Shown in pieces: positions 22,337-33,495 of a DNA stretch of 64,000 bases. Under the pieces are notes generated by a model that was not told the DNA's origin, ran no database searches, and was given only the letters and a program-made list of their open reading frames with translations. The translations under genes and the position numbers were made by a program. Position 1 is the first letter of the stretch. Each line of letters starts with the position of its first letter. Origin of the DNA: Codonopsis lanceolata (taxonomy: Eukaryota; Streptophyta; Magnoliopsida; Asterales; Campanulaceae); NCBI GenBank assembly GCA_013146195.2, contig CM028377.1, forward strand, positions 24,109,980 through 24,173,979, given 5' to 3'.

Positions 22337-22372
22337 TTTTTTTTTTTTTTTTTTTTTTTTTGATAAGTAGAG
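22337..22372 (-). mobile_element. Tiny poly(A)-tailed retroposon insertion
   Basis: On the minus strand the insert reads CTACTTATC followed by about 24 A. It is flanked by near-perfect direct repeats, GGTTTGACAAAA on the left and GGTTTGACAAAT on the right (plus strand). This is what a severely 5'-truncated LINE or SINE would leave. The same 3' end (CTTATC plus A-tract) occurs at 29536-29551 and 55275-55297. Confidence 0.6.
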
Positions 22373-22919
22373 GTTTGACAAATTCACCATCAGAAACTGC
22401 AGAAAGCTCAATTTGGCTAATCTCATCCTCATCTTCCATTGGTGCAGGCAGATTAAGATCAATCAAGCTAATCTCCCCTGTTTGCCTACAGGTTTAGCAT
22501 GCACTATACTAGTATGAGCAATGCCAGTAGCATGATCGAATAACATGCGATCTCTTATGCCCACCAAGTGCTTGACCAGAAGCAAACACTCTAAAACAAA
22601 CAGGGCATTCATGAATTTTCTCTTCTGCATTCTCTTCCCTTCTCCACTTGTCTCTCGACAACATCATCAAACAGTAAGCTACATCTTCCTTCGAAGTGGT
22701 GTCAGAAATCGAACTCACTGGCTCCGGGTCAACCCATGATGCTAACTCGGTATGACTTTTGAGTTTAACCAATTTGGATTTCTTTGACTTTGGCCTTTTC
22801 AAGTACTCCCCATCAACTAGCTGTTCGAAATTCCCCGATTTTCGAACCCGTTTCGATCTTCTTCGAACCAGGTTTCTTGACGACTCTGTCTCGCTCTCCT
22901 TTTCTCTTTTGTTTTTATT
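22345..22919 (-). pseudogene. Captured ZAT-like C2H2/EAR zinc-finger gene fragment
   Basis: Reading down the minus strand: KEKESETESSRNLVRRRSKR near 22910-22850, then EDVAYCLMMLSRDKW, then one QALGGH zinc finger with C-x2-C-x12-H-x3-H spacing (ECPVCFRVFASGQALGGHKR, about 22540-22605). After a frame break comes ISLIDLNLPAPMEDED, whose DLNLPAP lies at 22441-22460. This order matches plant ZAT1/4/9-type repressors, where DLNLPAP is the EAR repression motif. Family members normally have additional QALGGH fingers before this one; here SRDKW runs directly to the last finger, so at least one finger is missing. The frame also shifts between the finger and the EAR motif, and a poly-T insertion interrupts the end. 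It is a captured, non-functional fragment. Confidence 0.8.
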
Positions 22920-23192
22920 TTTTTGGGGAAGAAGGCCTTTTTTACAAACCTTAGGGACTCGATTGAAAATTATGATATAATTAAGTTTGAAAAAAAAATC
23001 ATTTTAGCCCTTACTAAATTTACATGGACAACTTAACGGTATTACGTTAACGACATCCATTAAAAGGACTGACACTGAAAAAATTTAATACTCAAAGGAC
23101 CCAAGTTTGACAAAAAATTATTAAAGGACTAAAACTGTAAAAGGCCCTATAGTAAGGGCTACCATCATTTCTACGCTTCGCCTTATTTTTGT

Positions 23193-23783
23193 CTACAAAA
23201 CCCAGACTATGATTTTGTAAATTTACAAACTCATAGAGCTAAATTCAAAACTTAGCGGATAGGGGATCAAGTGGGGTGCTTTGGCTGAACATGGCTTGCC
23301 CATGACCAGAAGAGTGCAGGGCCAATTTGTGCCTTGGGGCTCAAACCCGAGGGGCGCTTTGGCTTCATGTGGGCCGCCCCTGATCGGGAGAGTGTAAGGT
23401 GGTTTGCACCGTGGGTATGAGCCTTGCTGTGAGGATTCGCTACCTAGCTCAGATTCCCTTTCTATCTTATTAGGAGAATCGGTAATCTACTACTTATTAA
23501 AAAATCTCCATTGATTAGTTAGAGAGAAAAAAAACATCTATTCCCAATACACCCCCCTCGTGTGAGAGCACAAAAAACAGACTAACTATTGATTGTAAAT
23601 GTTGTTACAAGCTACTTGAATAGTAATTACATTCAAGTAATAAGTTAAAGCTAAGAAAACATACAGTTACAGACATCAATTGCTCCTAACTACTACTGTT
23701 AGCAATTTAGGACCACAATGGTGGCGGAGGGTATACAATTTTCTCACCTACATGCTTCATGGAAAGGATGTGTCAATTTCGTG
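23193..23783. other. 3' flank of CAP-H2 gene with a dimeric repeat
   Basis: At about 23270-23450 two diverged copies of an 80-bp segment lie in tandem (GGTGCTTTGGCTGAACATGG and GGCGCTTTGGCTTCATGTGG begin them). They are GC-richer than their surroundings; possibly an old tRNA-derived or other short repeat. The stretch just below 23784 should hold the CAP-H2 3' untranslated region. No open frame is credible. Confidence 0.4.
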
Positions 23784-26700
23784 TCACCCTGCGGAGTTTA
23801 AATCAACGGGTTCAACAAGTCGAGACCTTCGCCTCTTCTTGCCTTCAGGAGTGCACCTAAAGCCACCAACTTTTCCTAGCTTTACAGATGACTTGCTGTT
23901 CATAAGTGATGATAATGTCATGGAGGAAGATCCTAAGGGAGACGGACTGGCAGCTGGCTGATTCTCTTTTCCTTTCTTCAAGGGGGACTTCGCTCTCTTT
24001 TTCGAAGATCGAAGCTGTACATCTCGTCTCTTGTCATGACTAAGGAGACGGACATGGAAGGGGTTTACACCTGTGTAACATGTGAACTCATTGCCAGCAC
24101 CACCCTTCTCTAGTTCAACATTCCCATTGTTCACCTGAAACAAGGTACTAATGGTTAAAATTTCAGCCAGCAAACAACTGTAGGCCTGATTTAACCTTGG
24201 TTGGACCGCCAACAAACGATAAAGCAAAGAAAACAAGGGGAATCCTTAAGCAAAAGGAAATGACGTTATCAAGTATAAGAAGTTGGTTGATATGGTTCTT
24301 CCGGTTACTAACTCAGTTACTCCCACATCACCACTCAAAAATTCCTACTTTCTATTTTGGGAAATTACGTCAAAAGAGTGTTCTCACAATGTTTAAGCTT
24401 ATAATTTCATATGAATTTCCAAATCTACCCTTGTTAATTCTTGCAATTGGTATTTTTGAAAAGTTTGTTGATCCTTGAGATATTTAACTTTCAAATGTGG
24501 ACGCTTTGAGCAAACGGAGGGAGTAAAACACAAATACATGGAAGATACTCTTCCAAAAAAAGCTCCCCAACACACTTCAGAATTTATAGCAAAACAAATT
24601 ACCAATTGCAGAAGTGCAGAAAATGTCCGAGCAACATCGTGCTTCTCTTGGCCCCTGACAACATTTGTGAAGGATATGGAATTTCCAACATCCGCTTCAA
24701 TGATAAGCTTATCCAAAACCCTTTGACCATATACGTGAATATCAAACACTGGGCGTGAGTCCTGTGAGAATAGATTATCACAGGTTCAAAACAGATGGAA
24801 AAAATATGTAAATATTCACTGTTCAAGAAACAATTAAAGATATGTGAAGCAAGACTGAATGCACACACTTGCTCTTCCAAGTTCTGCTCGATTCTCTGTT
24901 TCCATGTTGACACTCGAGCAGCTAATGCAGTCTGCTTCTCAGTCTCAGCAATACTTGCAAGGAGAGAATCCTAAATCAAGGAAGACCAGTTACCAGGAAC
25001 ATAATTCTTAAACCAAAATTTAACTTAGATAGTTGGGAAACTTAGGTAACAACAATATGCAAAATGAACGAATGTTGAAGAGAAATCAAATCATCTTTTC
25101 CAAGGTAAGGCCCAAGAGAAATCATATAAAAGGTTGTAAAGTCAGATAGCCACCAACTGGTAAACCACTAAACTGTAATTAAAATACAGAAAAGTTGTTC
25201 ATGCTCAGTAATCTTTACAGTGAATCATGAAAACACGGATGTGCTTTCACACATTTCAATGTCCCAATTGAGCCCTGGACTCTGCAACTTCCCAATGAGG
25301 TGAAAGAGGATACCACTCAAAGCTAAAATCTCTTATTAAGCATAATTGCTAAAGCCTCCCTGAACTAGTGGTTAAATGAAGAGGTCCACATCGTTGCTCC
25401 AATGCGCATGACCACATAACTTTAATTTCTAGTACAAGTATAAAGCTGCTATATTTCAGATATATGAAGAATGAAGAATCAAAAGCCAACCAAAACAGCA
25501 AGGTAAGACAGGTTGGTTGTTCCCACTTTCACAAATTAACATATACTCACAAGATTCTATCTTGGGGGTGGGGTGGAGGGTGGGGGTAGGCTTAAGTTGC
25601 TGTAATAAATTTCTGCAAGTTACTTTTTTATGCTAAATTATAAAAATAATTCCATACCAGGTGTGAACGGCAAAGATCTTCAAGGCTTGCATTAGAATTA
25701 GGATTGTCATGCCCAAAAGCTTCATTGATGTCAAAGTGAGCAGTCCCATCATCATGCTGCATGAACACAATACTAGAATTTAGACACAAGTTCCTAGTGG
25801 TTCATTTTCCAGTTACACTACAAAACATCAGTTGAGATATTTACGCCTCAACCTTCTCAGGGTGGAACAGTTCTTCATTCATAAATGTGTTCTCTGGCAT
25901 GTCAAATTCCGGCGGATCAAAATCAGGGCCCGTGCTATCATATCCATTGTCTTGGTCATTCTTTTCATAACTATCTGCACCAAAATTTTCCTTCCCTCCA
26001 AGAACAAGTGATTGTCGCAGCTACAAATGAAACTTCAATATTCTGTAACAACTAACAAGTGAAAAAAAACTAAAGAAAATAATACAACTCTGAGAAACCA
26101 ACCTTTTCATACAATGTAGGGGATTGTGGCTCCCCGTTTCTTTCCGAGACACAACATTGTTTCTCCCATATTTCATTGAGTTCCGAACTAATAGTGCCAT
26201 GTAGTCTTGCAAGAGGAAACTCTTTTGTTATAGGGATTTGTTTGCTGGAATTCGCCCAATCTCTTCTATAAGAGTTGACTGATTCAAGAAAAAGGAAGAG
26301 AAAAAAAATTACAAAATGTTAGTTTCAGCACAAAGGATAGAGAGGGGGAGAGAGAGAAAGAGAGAGAATCAAGTAACACAACTTGAGCAACCTTTTTTAA
26401 AAGGTTTTACTTTCAAAGTTCCCTTTTCATGGGGATTCAAGGGTTTCCATGGGTCGTCTTCATCGTCATCATCAAACTCTTGAGGTTCTGAACACCCATC
26501 ATCCATTTCGAAGTCATGTATATTGTTCTCAGGAACACTGCTGGGAGGAAGTTCTGCCCCAATATTACAATCATTGAAGTCAAAGCCATGATCACCCCCA
26601 GGAGATTGATTGAGGTTAGCATCTTTGCTCTTTCTGCCAGATTGCTTATGGCCAGTTCCCCCAGAACGTTTTGTGGGAGAAAAAAAGTTCTTGCGAGATT

Positions 26701-29700
26701 TAGAGACAAGAGAGCTGCCTCTGCCAACACCACTTTTCCCATTATTCACTTTATCCTGACCGTTCAAAAAATCATTGACTGCTACTGCATCACATGAATC
26801 CAGTAAAATAAAATCCCGGTAGAGATCAGTTGTTGCTAGCTGCATGCATAGGTATCATTTATTAATTATGATGTACATATGAGTTCAATTGCTTTATTGA
26901 AAATTTTGCACCATGTACCAGATACGACTCTAATTCCCCACTATCGCCACTAGCGTCTAAGCAATCACCTTCAAGCACAACCAAGTTTGCAGGGGGCTTC
27001 ACAAAGTAATTTATTGGAGTATCTTTGCAATTGGCATTATCCAGGGAGTTCTTGGGGTCCACTGTAGAACAAAGAGTAATGTTAGCAATCCAGTGCCTTG
27101 TGACTATTAACCAAAATGAAACAAAGTAATGGCACGACCTGGGATATCATCTAAGCCCCAAAATGGATCATCTGCTTCAGCAGGAACAGCATCAGAACCA
27201 CTTTCTTCTGCTTGGGCAGCTGAACTCTCTGATTGGTCTTGCTGACTGATTACATCACATATAAAGGATCACTATGTGTAATTGGCTTGCTTTCTAAGTT
27301 TGCAATGAACGATTATGGATAATATCTACAATCCACCGTATCATAGCAGTCATTCAAAGGTTAAAGCCACAGGGATGCAGAAACGAATAAATTCCATGAC
27401 GGGCATACTGAGAGCGAAAAGTTATTCTCCCTCCGTTTTCAAAATATTGTCTTCTTTGACCCGGCACACCGTTTAAGAAAAAGTAATTGATTGTATTATA
27501 AATATTGGTGAAATGTGTGGTTTCCTTTAATATCCTTGAACATGTGGTCATAATTAAAGTGGGTAGAAAAAATAAGGGTAAAGTGGTAAAATGTTTTCCT
27601 AAAAAGGAAAGTTATCAAAGAAGACAATTACTTTAGAACAGACGAAAAAGGAAAGGAGGACGATAATTTGAAAACGGAGGGAGTAACAAGGAACATTATG
27701 CAATTTCTTAAATCATATAACGATGGAATAAGTTCACAATGAGGAACAAAAGGGTCATGTTTGGTTCATTGTTAAATGATTGCACTCAGAGCTGTCAAAA
27801 CGGGCAAACGGGGTGGGTTTGCCCACGGGCCTAAAAAGCCCGACACTGAACGGGACGGGAAAGCCCGCATTCTTGACGGTCTCTAAAACCCTTGGCCCAA
27901 TCCGCCCCGCATAGGGCCGCGGGCAAAACGGGCAAAGCCCGTAAAATTTTCTGCAACTACAACATAGAACAGGGGCAATTGATGATAGAACAGACTCAAA
28001 AGATCGATCTAAAGCATAGACGCTTGTCCGCGTCTCCTCAAGGACAATCTCTGCAAAAATCGAACTGTTGAGACTGTTATAAAAAGATTTAGATCCCCTA
28101 ATTCATAGTTCTACTCAGGAAAGTAAATCTACAATACCATATCTCATAAACGCCAACAAGAGAAAAAATAAAGTGAGAAACTGTGAAAGAGAGAGAGATA
28201 GAGCGACTGTGAGAGAGCGACTACGAGACTGAGCGAGAGAGATCGAAGCTGTGCGACTCAGTGCGAGAGGCCGGAGGTGGGAGCGAGAGCGAGAGAGAAA
28301 CGAACCAGACTACCAGAGTGGGTGAGACCTGAGACGAGCCGGAGCCACAAAGGCGCCGACGGCATAACTGATGTTCACTGCTTCAGTCTGTTTGGCAGAG
28401 CCTTGGAGGGATGATGACTGAGATGTAGAGTGAAGAAGACGTTGAGAACAATGAGAACGAGGATACAGTTTTGATTTTTAGGTTTTGTATTATATTTTAT
28501 GGGCCTGGGCTCCACTTCATTAATTCATTTGGGCTCCTTGTAAATTGTAATAACTAATAAGTAACTAAGTAAGTGACTAGTGAGTCCATAATGTGCGGGC
28601 AGCCCGCCCCCCGCCCCGCACGGGCAAAGCCTGTTTTCCAAACGGGTATCTAATGCATCAGCCCAACCCGCCCCTAATGGATGGCAGGGCGGGCATGCCC
28701 ACGGGCTTTTGCCCTATTTGACAGCTCTATTTGCACTACAAAACATAATATAACTGGTTTTGGGCAGGGAGCAGCCACTTTTTGCAAATAATATGCCAAA
28801 GGTCTGTATTCTTGAAATATAGGCTAGCACCTTAACTTTAAGATTATAAAGCCTTTCCGTTTTAGCAATTTTTAGCTTGAAACTTACATCATATTCCTAA
28901 ATTTCACACGTTAAAGCATGCTCCCTCCCTGTCAATGCATTTCAGAAACAACAGAATCAATCCGAGGAACTACAAACATTGCAATTATTTGTTGCGTTGT
29001 TTTCTCTCTGAATTTGTTCAGTACTTTGCTGAAAATTTTGAAATCCCACACGTATCTATGACTTGGTATGGTGATAAAGTAGGTTCCAAAAGATCCAAAT
29101 GAATTTGGTTAGAAAGCACTCATTTGAAAAAGTACAAGTATGTTGATCAGTAAAATCCATTAGGAGGCCACACTGACTGGGCCCAGAGTACCAGTGAACA
29201 CTTGCTGGACCTCCAACACATTTCAACTAATATGACACAATGAAAGGAGTGAGACATAGTAATCTCAGACTAGTTAGGTACAGATTAGTTCACAAGGAGT
29301 ATGTTTTACTGCTCAAAGTAATTCTTTCACATGAAAAAGATTGTTGTGTTGACATTTGTGGATCTTTATTTTAACAATTATTTGCAGTAGTTTGCACTCC
29401 TTTCTTTGATAGTATATTTCTTACTTTCCACCTAAAGTGTTGCGCAGAAAACACTATCCATATGACCAACTGTAACTTTTTTTGTAACTCTATCAGACTT
29501 CTCTTTTCTAGAGCAGTCGATGTACCATCCTACAATTTTTTTTTTGATAAGAAATTTATCATTTGCCAGGTCACAGAAAAGCTTCTCAGATTTCCCCATT
29601 AAAATTCCCAGTCTTTGCCCACTAAACATCTTTTTTCAGTTACTGCCTTCCACCCTTCTCCTTATTCTTAATGGAAAGTTTGGTACAGGGACGGCGTGTG

Positions 29701-31830
29701 TGTGTGTAGCCTTCACATAGTATCTGAAGCCTTGTCCTTGTTTTCGGATTATACTCCATCAAATAAACAAGGGCATCACTGCATCAGTTAAGTATTGGCC
29801 ATTTAGTAACAATCAATCAAAGATGTAACATGACCAGATTTTGTAAGAACCCAATTTTCATCATAATAAGCGAGGCGAAAAGTATTCAGATTCGAACCCT
29901 CTGTTTCAGTTATCAGTTTAAGATTTACCCCATCACCAGCCTCTTTCACACAAAAATAACTTGAAATGCAGGTACAATTTTAATCTGACCAAGTAATAGG
30001 AGTTGTTATCAAATGTTAACCAAAACAACTTGCATTCTATGTAAGAAACAACTACAACCTACATCAGCACATGTGATGGCACATCAATGCATATATTCTT
30101 ATCTTATAGTTCAAAGTCTGTAGCAGTTGACAACATTTAGTTTCAAAATCATGTAATCACAGATTTCAACACATCTTTGTTCTTCAACATAAGTAAATAT
30201 AGTCATTTTGCAGTCCTGTCAGTAGACTTACTACCTACCACTGCTTAGCTGAATACAAACTTTTTTCATGTCCCCTAACAAAGATATCTCCTTCAAGCGA
30301 AATCTGAATGCAAAAGAGCGAGAGGCAAAATCCAGAAATCACCCCAGAATGGGACCATATACTTGGTGTGCTTTTCCTATACATATTATCCGCATTTGTT
30401 AATAGCCATAATCCAAAGTCCTCTTGCCTACTTGAAGATATAACCATCAGCTACAAAATCCAAGTTCTCTGTAGCTCACCCTTTACTTGTAACACCAAAA
30501 TACACATTACTTTGAGGTTTGGCATAATACACAGGTACTGTAGCTCAATAGATCAATAAGTACCTTTACTGTAAGGCTAGAAAAAATAAAGTCACATTAT
30601 TTCGGTAACTTTCTGATATTGCTTAATATACCATTCCATACTTTACTGTGCTTGCTAGATTATATCATTGTGAATCCCATTTCTTAATATTTCTACTTGG
30701 AAAACTTGATAATAAACTCAACCATACCAATCCCTTTATTTCTTATATATCCCAGTAAAAGCAATTGTATGACTGTATCACAGCTAACTACCATCTGAAG
30801 CAAGTGTTAGACCTTTGTCAAACTATCACAAGCATCTTACTCAACTCACAAGTTAATTATTCTCAGATTGATACAAAAGGCTGTGGATCTTACAGAACTC
30901 GCATAGGTCACTTCCTATTCACAACACTCTCTTCGAACTCTCTTAGGATAAGAAAATTAACCAGCTCAACTTATCAGCAATGCCCTTTCCACATAACATT
31001 CGCTAGTAAAAAATGTGTCCCAATCTCCAAGGATAAGTATAAACAAAAGAATACAGTTTTACGACAACCAAGTTCAGATAAATCAAAATAAAGCAGACAC
31101 ACTAGCATGTCCGATTATATAACTAGGAAAATCAACTTGCTATACACAAATAAGTAACAAGGCAAAAAAGATTTAACTTTTAATTTCAAGTAGCATAGCT
31201 TCCCCAAAACTAATGTTAAAAGTAAGAGGTGAGAAAAGTAACCTCTTTTGTGAAATGAACTCCAAAGCATGTAATACCAAAGAATATAGATATTCGACCT
31301 TCCGACTGTACACCTGAATTGAACCCTGAAGCAGCAAAGCAGCTACAATCTCCCCAAAAGCAAACACACAATAAGAACTTCCAACAAAATACACTGAAAA
31401 AAAAAGTTGACTACCTAATTTGACTTTTTAAAGAAAACTCAACCCTTTTGCGAATCAAGATCGTCAAAACATTAAAGCTTGCAGTTCTAAACATTGTGCG
31501 CATAGTTTCTAACTGTTATAAATGTAGACAAATATCGATCCGGAAGGTGAAGTAGTCAAAAAAAGCCTCTTTTTCTTGCAAAATTGTAAAATTTGAGCAA
31601 TTAATTTCTTCGAGAAAGTAGTAAAGATTTGTCCAACCTTCGGCGAAATTTACAGAGAGGTGGGAGTCATCTTGACCGTTGATTTCACCGGAGCAGATCT
31701 TGAGTAAATATTCTTGAAGGTTTTTGGCAAGATCGACGGCCCAATTGGATTCTAGGTCACGAAGGGGTTGTACTGTGTGAAATTTACCGGTACCGGCGTC
31801 GGAAGTGCTGGCTTCTCTGTCGTTGCTCAT
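23784..31830 (-). CDS. CAPH2: Condensin-2 complex subunit H2 (CAP-H2)
   Basis: This is the kleisin-type H2 subunit of condensin II, which links the SMC2/SMC4 heads and acts in nuclear chromosome compaction. I place 11 exons: 31638-31830, 31243-31342, 27139-27245, 26919-27061, 26392-26839, 26103-26278, 25847-26020, 25658-25756, 24869-24970, 24603-24761 and 23784-24134. They sum to 2052 bp, 683 residues plus stop, with all phases consistent. The N-terminal exons give RDLESNWAVDLAKNLQEYLL and then AALLLQGSIQVYSRKVEYLY, the conserved start of the family. The middle has DDPFWGLDDIP, LYRDFILLDSCDA and an acidic DDDDEDDPWKPLNPHE. The end has FPLARLHGTISSELNEIWEK, VSTWKQRIEQNLEEQ and the SFTNVVRGQEKHDVARTFSA block of the C-terminal winged-helix region, then a Lys-rich tail. 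Intron 7 appears to start with GC (GAG|GCGTAA); the other ten start with GT. Intron 2 is about 4 kb and full of transposons. The gene looks intact. Confidence 0.9.
24313..24527. mobile_element. Stowaway-like MITE in the last CAP-H2 intron
   Basis: CTCCCACATCACCACTC at the left and GCTTTGAGCAAACGGAGGGAG at the right form weak inverted ends, preceded and followed by TA. It lies wholly inside the intron 24135-24602 and does not touch the splice sites. Confidence 0.5.
27427..27683. mobile_element. Stowaway MITE in CAP-H2 intron 2
   Basis: The ends are CTCCCTCCGTTTTCAAAATA and ATAATTTGAAAACGGAGGGAG, an almost perfect inverted repeat matching the known Stowaway terminus CTCCCTCCGT. TA follows the right end; the left flank is TATT, so the left TA has drifted by a base or two. 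Length 257 bp, non-coding. Confidence 0.8.
27787..28729. mobile_element. hAT-like element in CAP-H2 intron 2
   Basis: The ends CAGAGCTGTCAAAACGGGC and GCCCTATTTGACAGCTCTA are inverted, with GGGC/GCCC-rich subterminal DNA (CGGGCAAAACGGGC, GCCCGCCCCCCGCCCC). The flanks ATTGCACT (27779-27786) and TTTGCACT (28730-28737) match at 7 of 8, an 8-bp hAT target duplication. The interior (28150-28330) holds GAGAGAGCGA-type low-complexity sequence but no transposase. It shares its terminus type with 8919-12022. Confidence 0.8.
28738..31242. other. Remainder of CAP-H2 intron 2, no gene seen
   Basis: This 2.5-kb stretch completes the intron between exons 2 and 3. It has no credible open frame. A T10-GATAAG string at 29536-29551 is a second example of the short poly(A)-ended retroposon terminus described at 22337. 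A short GT run lies at 29695-29705. Confidence 0.6.
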
Positions 31831-31947
31831 TTTCTGTAAGTCGAAGTTGACCGTCCATAACGGGTATTAGATGGGTACCATTTCAAAACCCTAGCTCATG
31901 AAAATTTGGAAAATATATAAGAGTTTGTAAGAAATTGAAGGTAGGTA

Positions 31948-31950
<3 letters not shown>

Positions 31951-31983
<33 letters not shown>
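31951..31983. repeat. (GT)16 microsatellite
   Basis: An uninterrupted GT dinucleotide tract of about 33 bp lies 121 bp upstream of the CAP-H2 start codon. It is probably in the 5' untranslated region or core promoter of that gene. Confidence 0.95.
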
Positions 31984-31986
<3 letters not shown>

Positions 31987-32329
31987 TCTTCTTGCAGCAG
32001 CTGAATTGTTTGATACAGAGAAGGGGGGTTTCAAAAAAATTGGGGAGAATTTTCCCGCTCAGGCAAAATTTTCAGAGAAAATGACGGCTTCTTTGGACTG
32101 GCGCATGAACTTTGTTAGAGGCCCAAACCAGTGACCCGCTTCACAAAAGGAATTACCGAGTACTATATTTTTTATTTGGACAAATTTCACGGTATAATTT
32201 TAGAAACTTGTTTTCATATGTGATCATCAATTTTTTTGGATATTTCATATAATTATAAATTGGTTGTTAAATGACAAAAATGTTATTAATGAAGACAAAA
32301 GTCATCCAGCCTAAAAAAAAATCAAAAAT

Positions 32330-33495
32330 GTTGATGTCAAGTTTTGGCATCAGGATTGTTTTTACAGATTTTCATAACAAAAAAAAAATTCAAAAAATTC
32401 TTATGTCAAGGCTTGGCATCATGGTTGTTTTGAAAATTTATTCAAGCCAAAAAAATTCAAAAAATGTTAATATCAAGGCTTGGCATCAGGGCTGTTTTGA
32501 AAATTTATTCAAGGCAAAAAAATTTATAATTGATGTCAAGGCTTGGTATCAGGGCTGTTTTGCCAGTTTATTCAAGCCAAAAAAAAAATCAAAAAGTTCT
32601 GATGTCAAGGCTTGGCATCAGAACTATTTTGACAATTTATTCAAGCCAAAAAAAAATTCAAAAAATTCTGATGTCAAAGCTTGGCATCGGGTCTGTTTTG
32701 ACAATTTATTCAAGCCAAAAAAATTCAAAAAATGCTGATGCCAAGGCTTGGCATCAGAACTCTTTTAACAATTTATTCAAGCAAAAAAAATCAAAACATT
32801 TTGATGTCAAGCCTTGGCATCAGGGCTGTTTTGACAATTTATTCAAGCCAAAAAAATTCAAAAAATGTTGATGCAAGGCTTGGCATCAGGGCTGTTTTGA
32901 CAATTTATTCAAGCAAAAAAAATCAAAAAAAAAAAACTGATGCCAAGACTTAGCATCAGAGTTATTTTGAAAATTTATTCAAGCCAAAAAAAATTTAAAA
33001 ATAAGCTGATGTCAAGTCTTGACATCAGGACTGTTTTGACAATTTATTCAAGCAAAAAACATTCAGAAATAGTTGATGTCAAGGCTTGCCATCAGGTCTG
33101 TTTTGAAAATTTATTCAAGCAAAAAAAATCAAAAAAATATGATGACAAGGTTTGGCATCAGGGTTGTTTAGACAATTTATTCAAGCCAAAAAAAATCAAA
33201 AAAAACTGATGTCAAGGCTTGGCATCAGAGCTGTTTTGCCGGTTTATTAAAGCCAAAAAAATCAAAAAATTCTTATACTAAGGCTTGGCATCAGGGCTGT
33301 TTTGACAATTTATTCAAGCAAAAAAATCAAAAAAAAAATTGGCATCAAGGCTATTTTAAAAATTTATTCAAGCCAAAAAAATTCAAAAAAAAACTGAGGT
33401 CAAGGCTTGGCATCAGGGTTGTTTTGACAATTTATTCAAGCCAAAAAAATTCAAAAAAGCTGATGTCATGGCTTGGCGTCATCACTGTTTTAACT
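32330..33495. repeat. Minisatellite with palindromic core, about 18 units of 66 bp
   Basis: I count 18 units with a period of about 62-69 bp. Each has three parts: a core near GATGTCAAGGCTTGGCATCA, a middle GGGCTGTTTTGACAATTTAT, and an A-rich tail (TCAAGCCAAAAAAATTCAAA). In the unit at 32737 the core is a perfect palindrome GATGCCAAGGCTTGGCATC around its central G; others differ by one or two bases. The array lies 440 bp upstream of the CAP-H2 start codon. It stays open in one frame for up to 155 codons, but that only reflects the period and A-rich tail. No transposon ends flank it convincingly. Confidence 0.9.

Larger units (their letters stand above)
21590..23182. mobile_element. Pack-MULE carrying a zinc-finger gene fragment
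   Basis: The ends GGGCGAAGCGCATAAATGAT and (reverse complement of the right end) GGCGAAGCGTAGAAATGATG begin inverted repeats of about 265 bp (21590-21858 and 22915-23182). They are flanked by a perfect 10-bp direct repeat TTATTTTTGT at 21580-21589 and 23183-23192. The interior has no transposase but contains the coding sequence of a C2H2/EAR zinc-finger protein (22345-22919). Long inverted repeats, a 9-10 bp target duplication and host gene sequence inside define a Pack-MULE. The left repeat carries one extra G at its outer edge. Confidence 0.8.

Noticed and set aside
23270..23450. Au-type SINE
   Set aside because: The dimeric 80-bp repeat lacks a recognisable A box/B box pair and the expected poly-T end.
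32271..33209. Long overlapping open frames with repeated KAWHQGCFDNLFK-like units
   Set aside because: They follow exactly the 66-bp minisatellite and its A-rich tails, appear in more than one frame, and have no start context or recognisable domain.
32330..33495. CRISPR-like repeat array
   Set aside because: Units are contiguous without variable spacers and the genome is a plant; this is a minisatellite.
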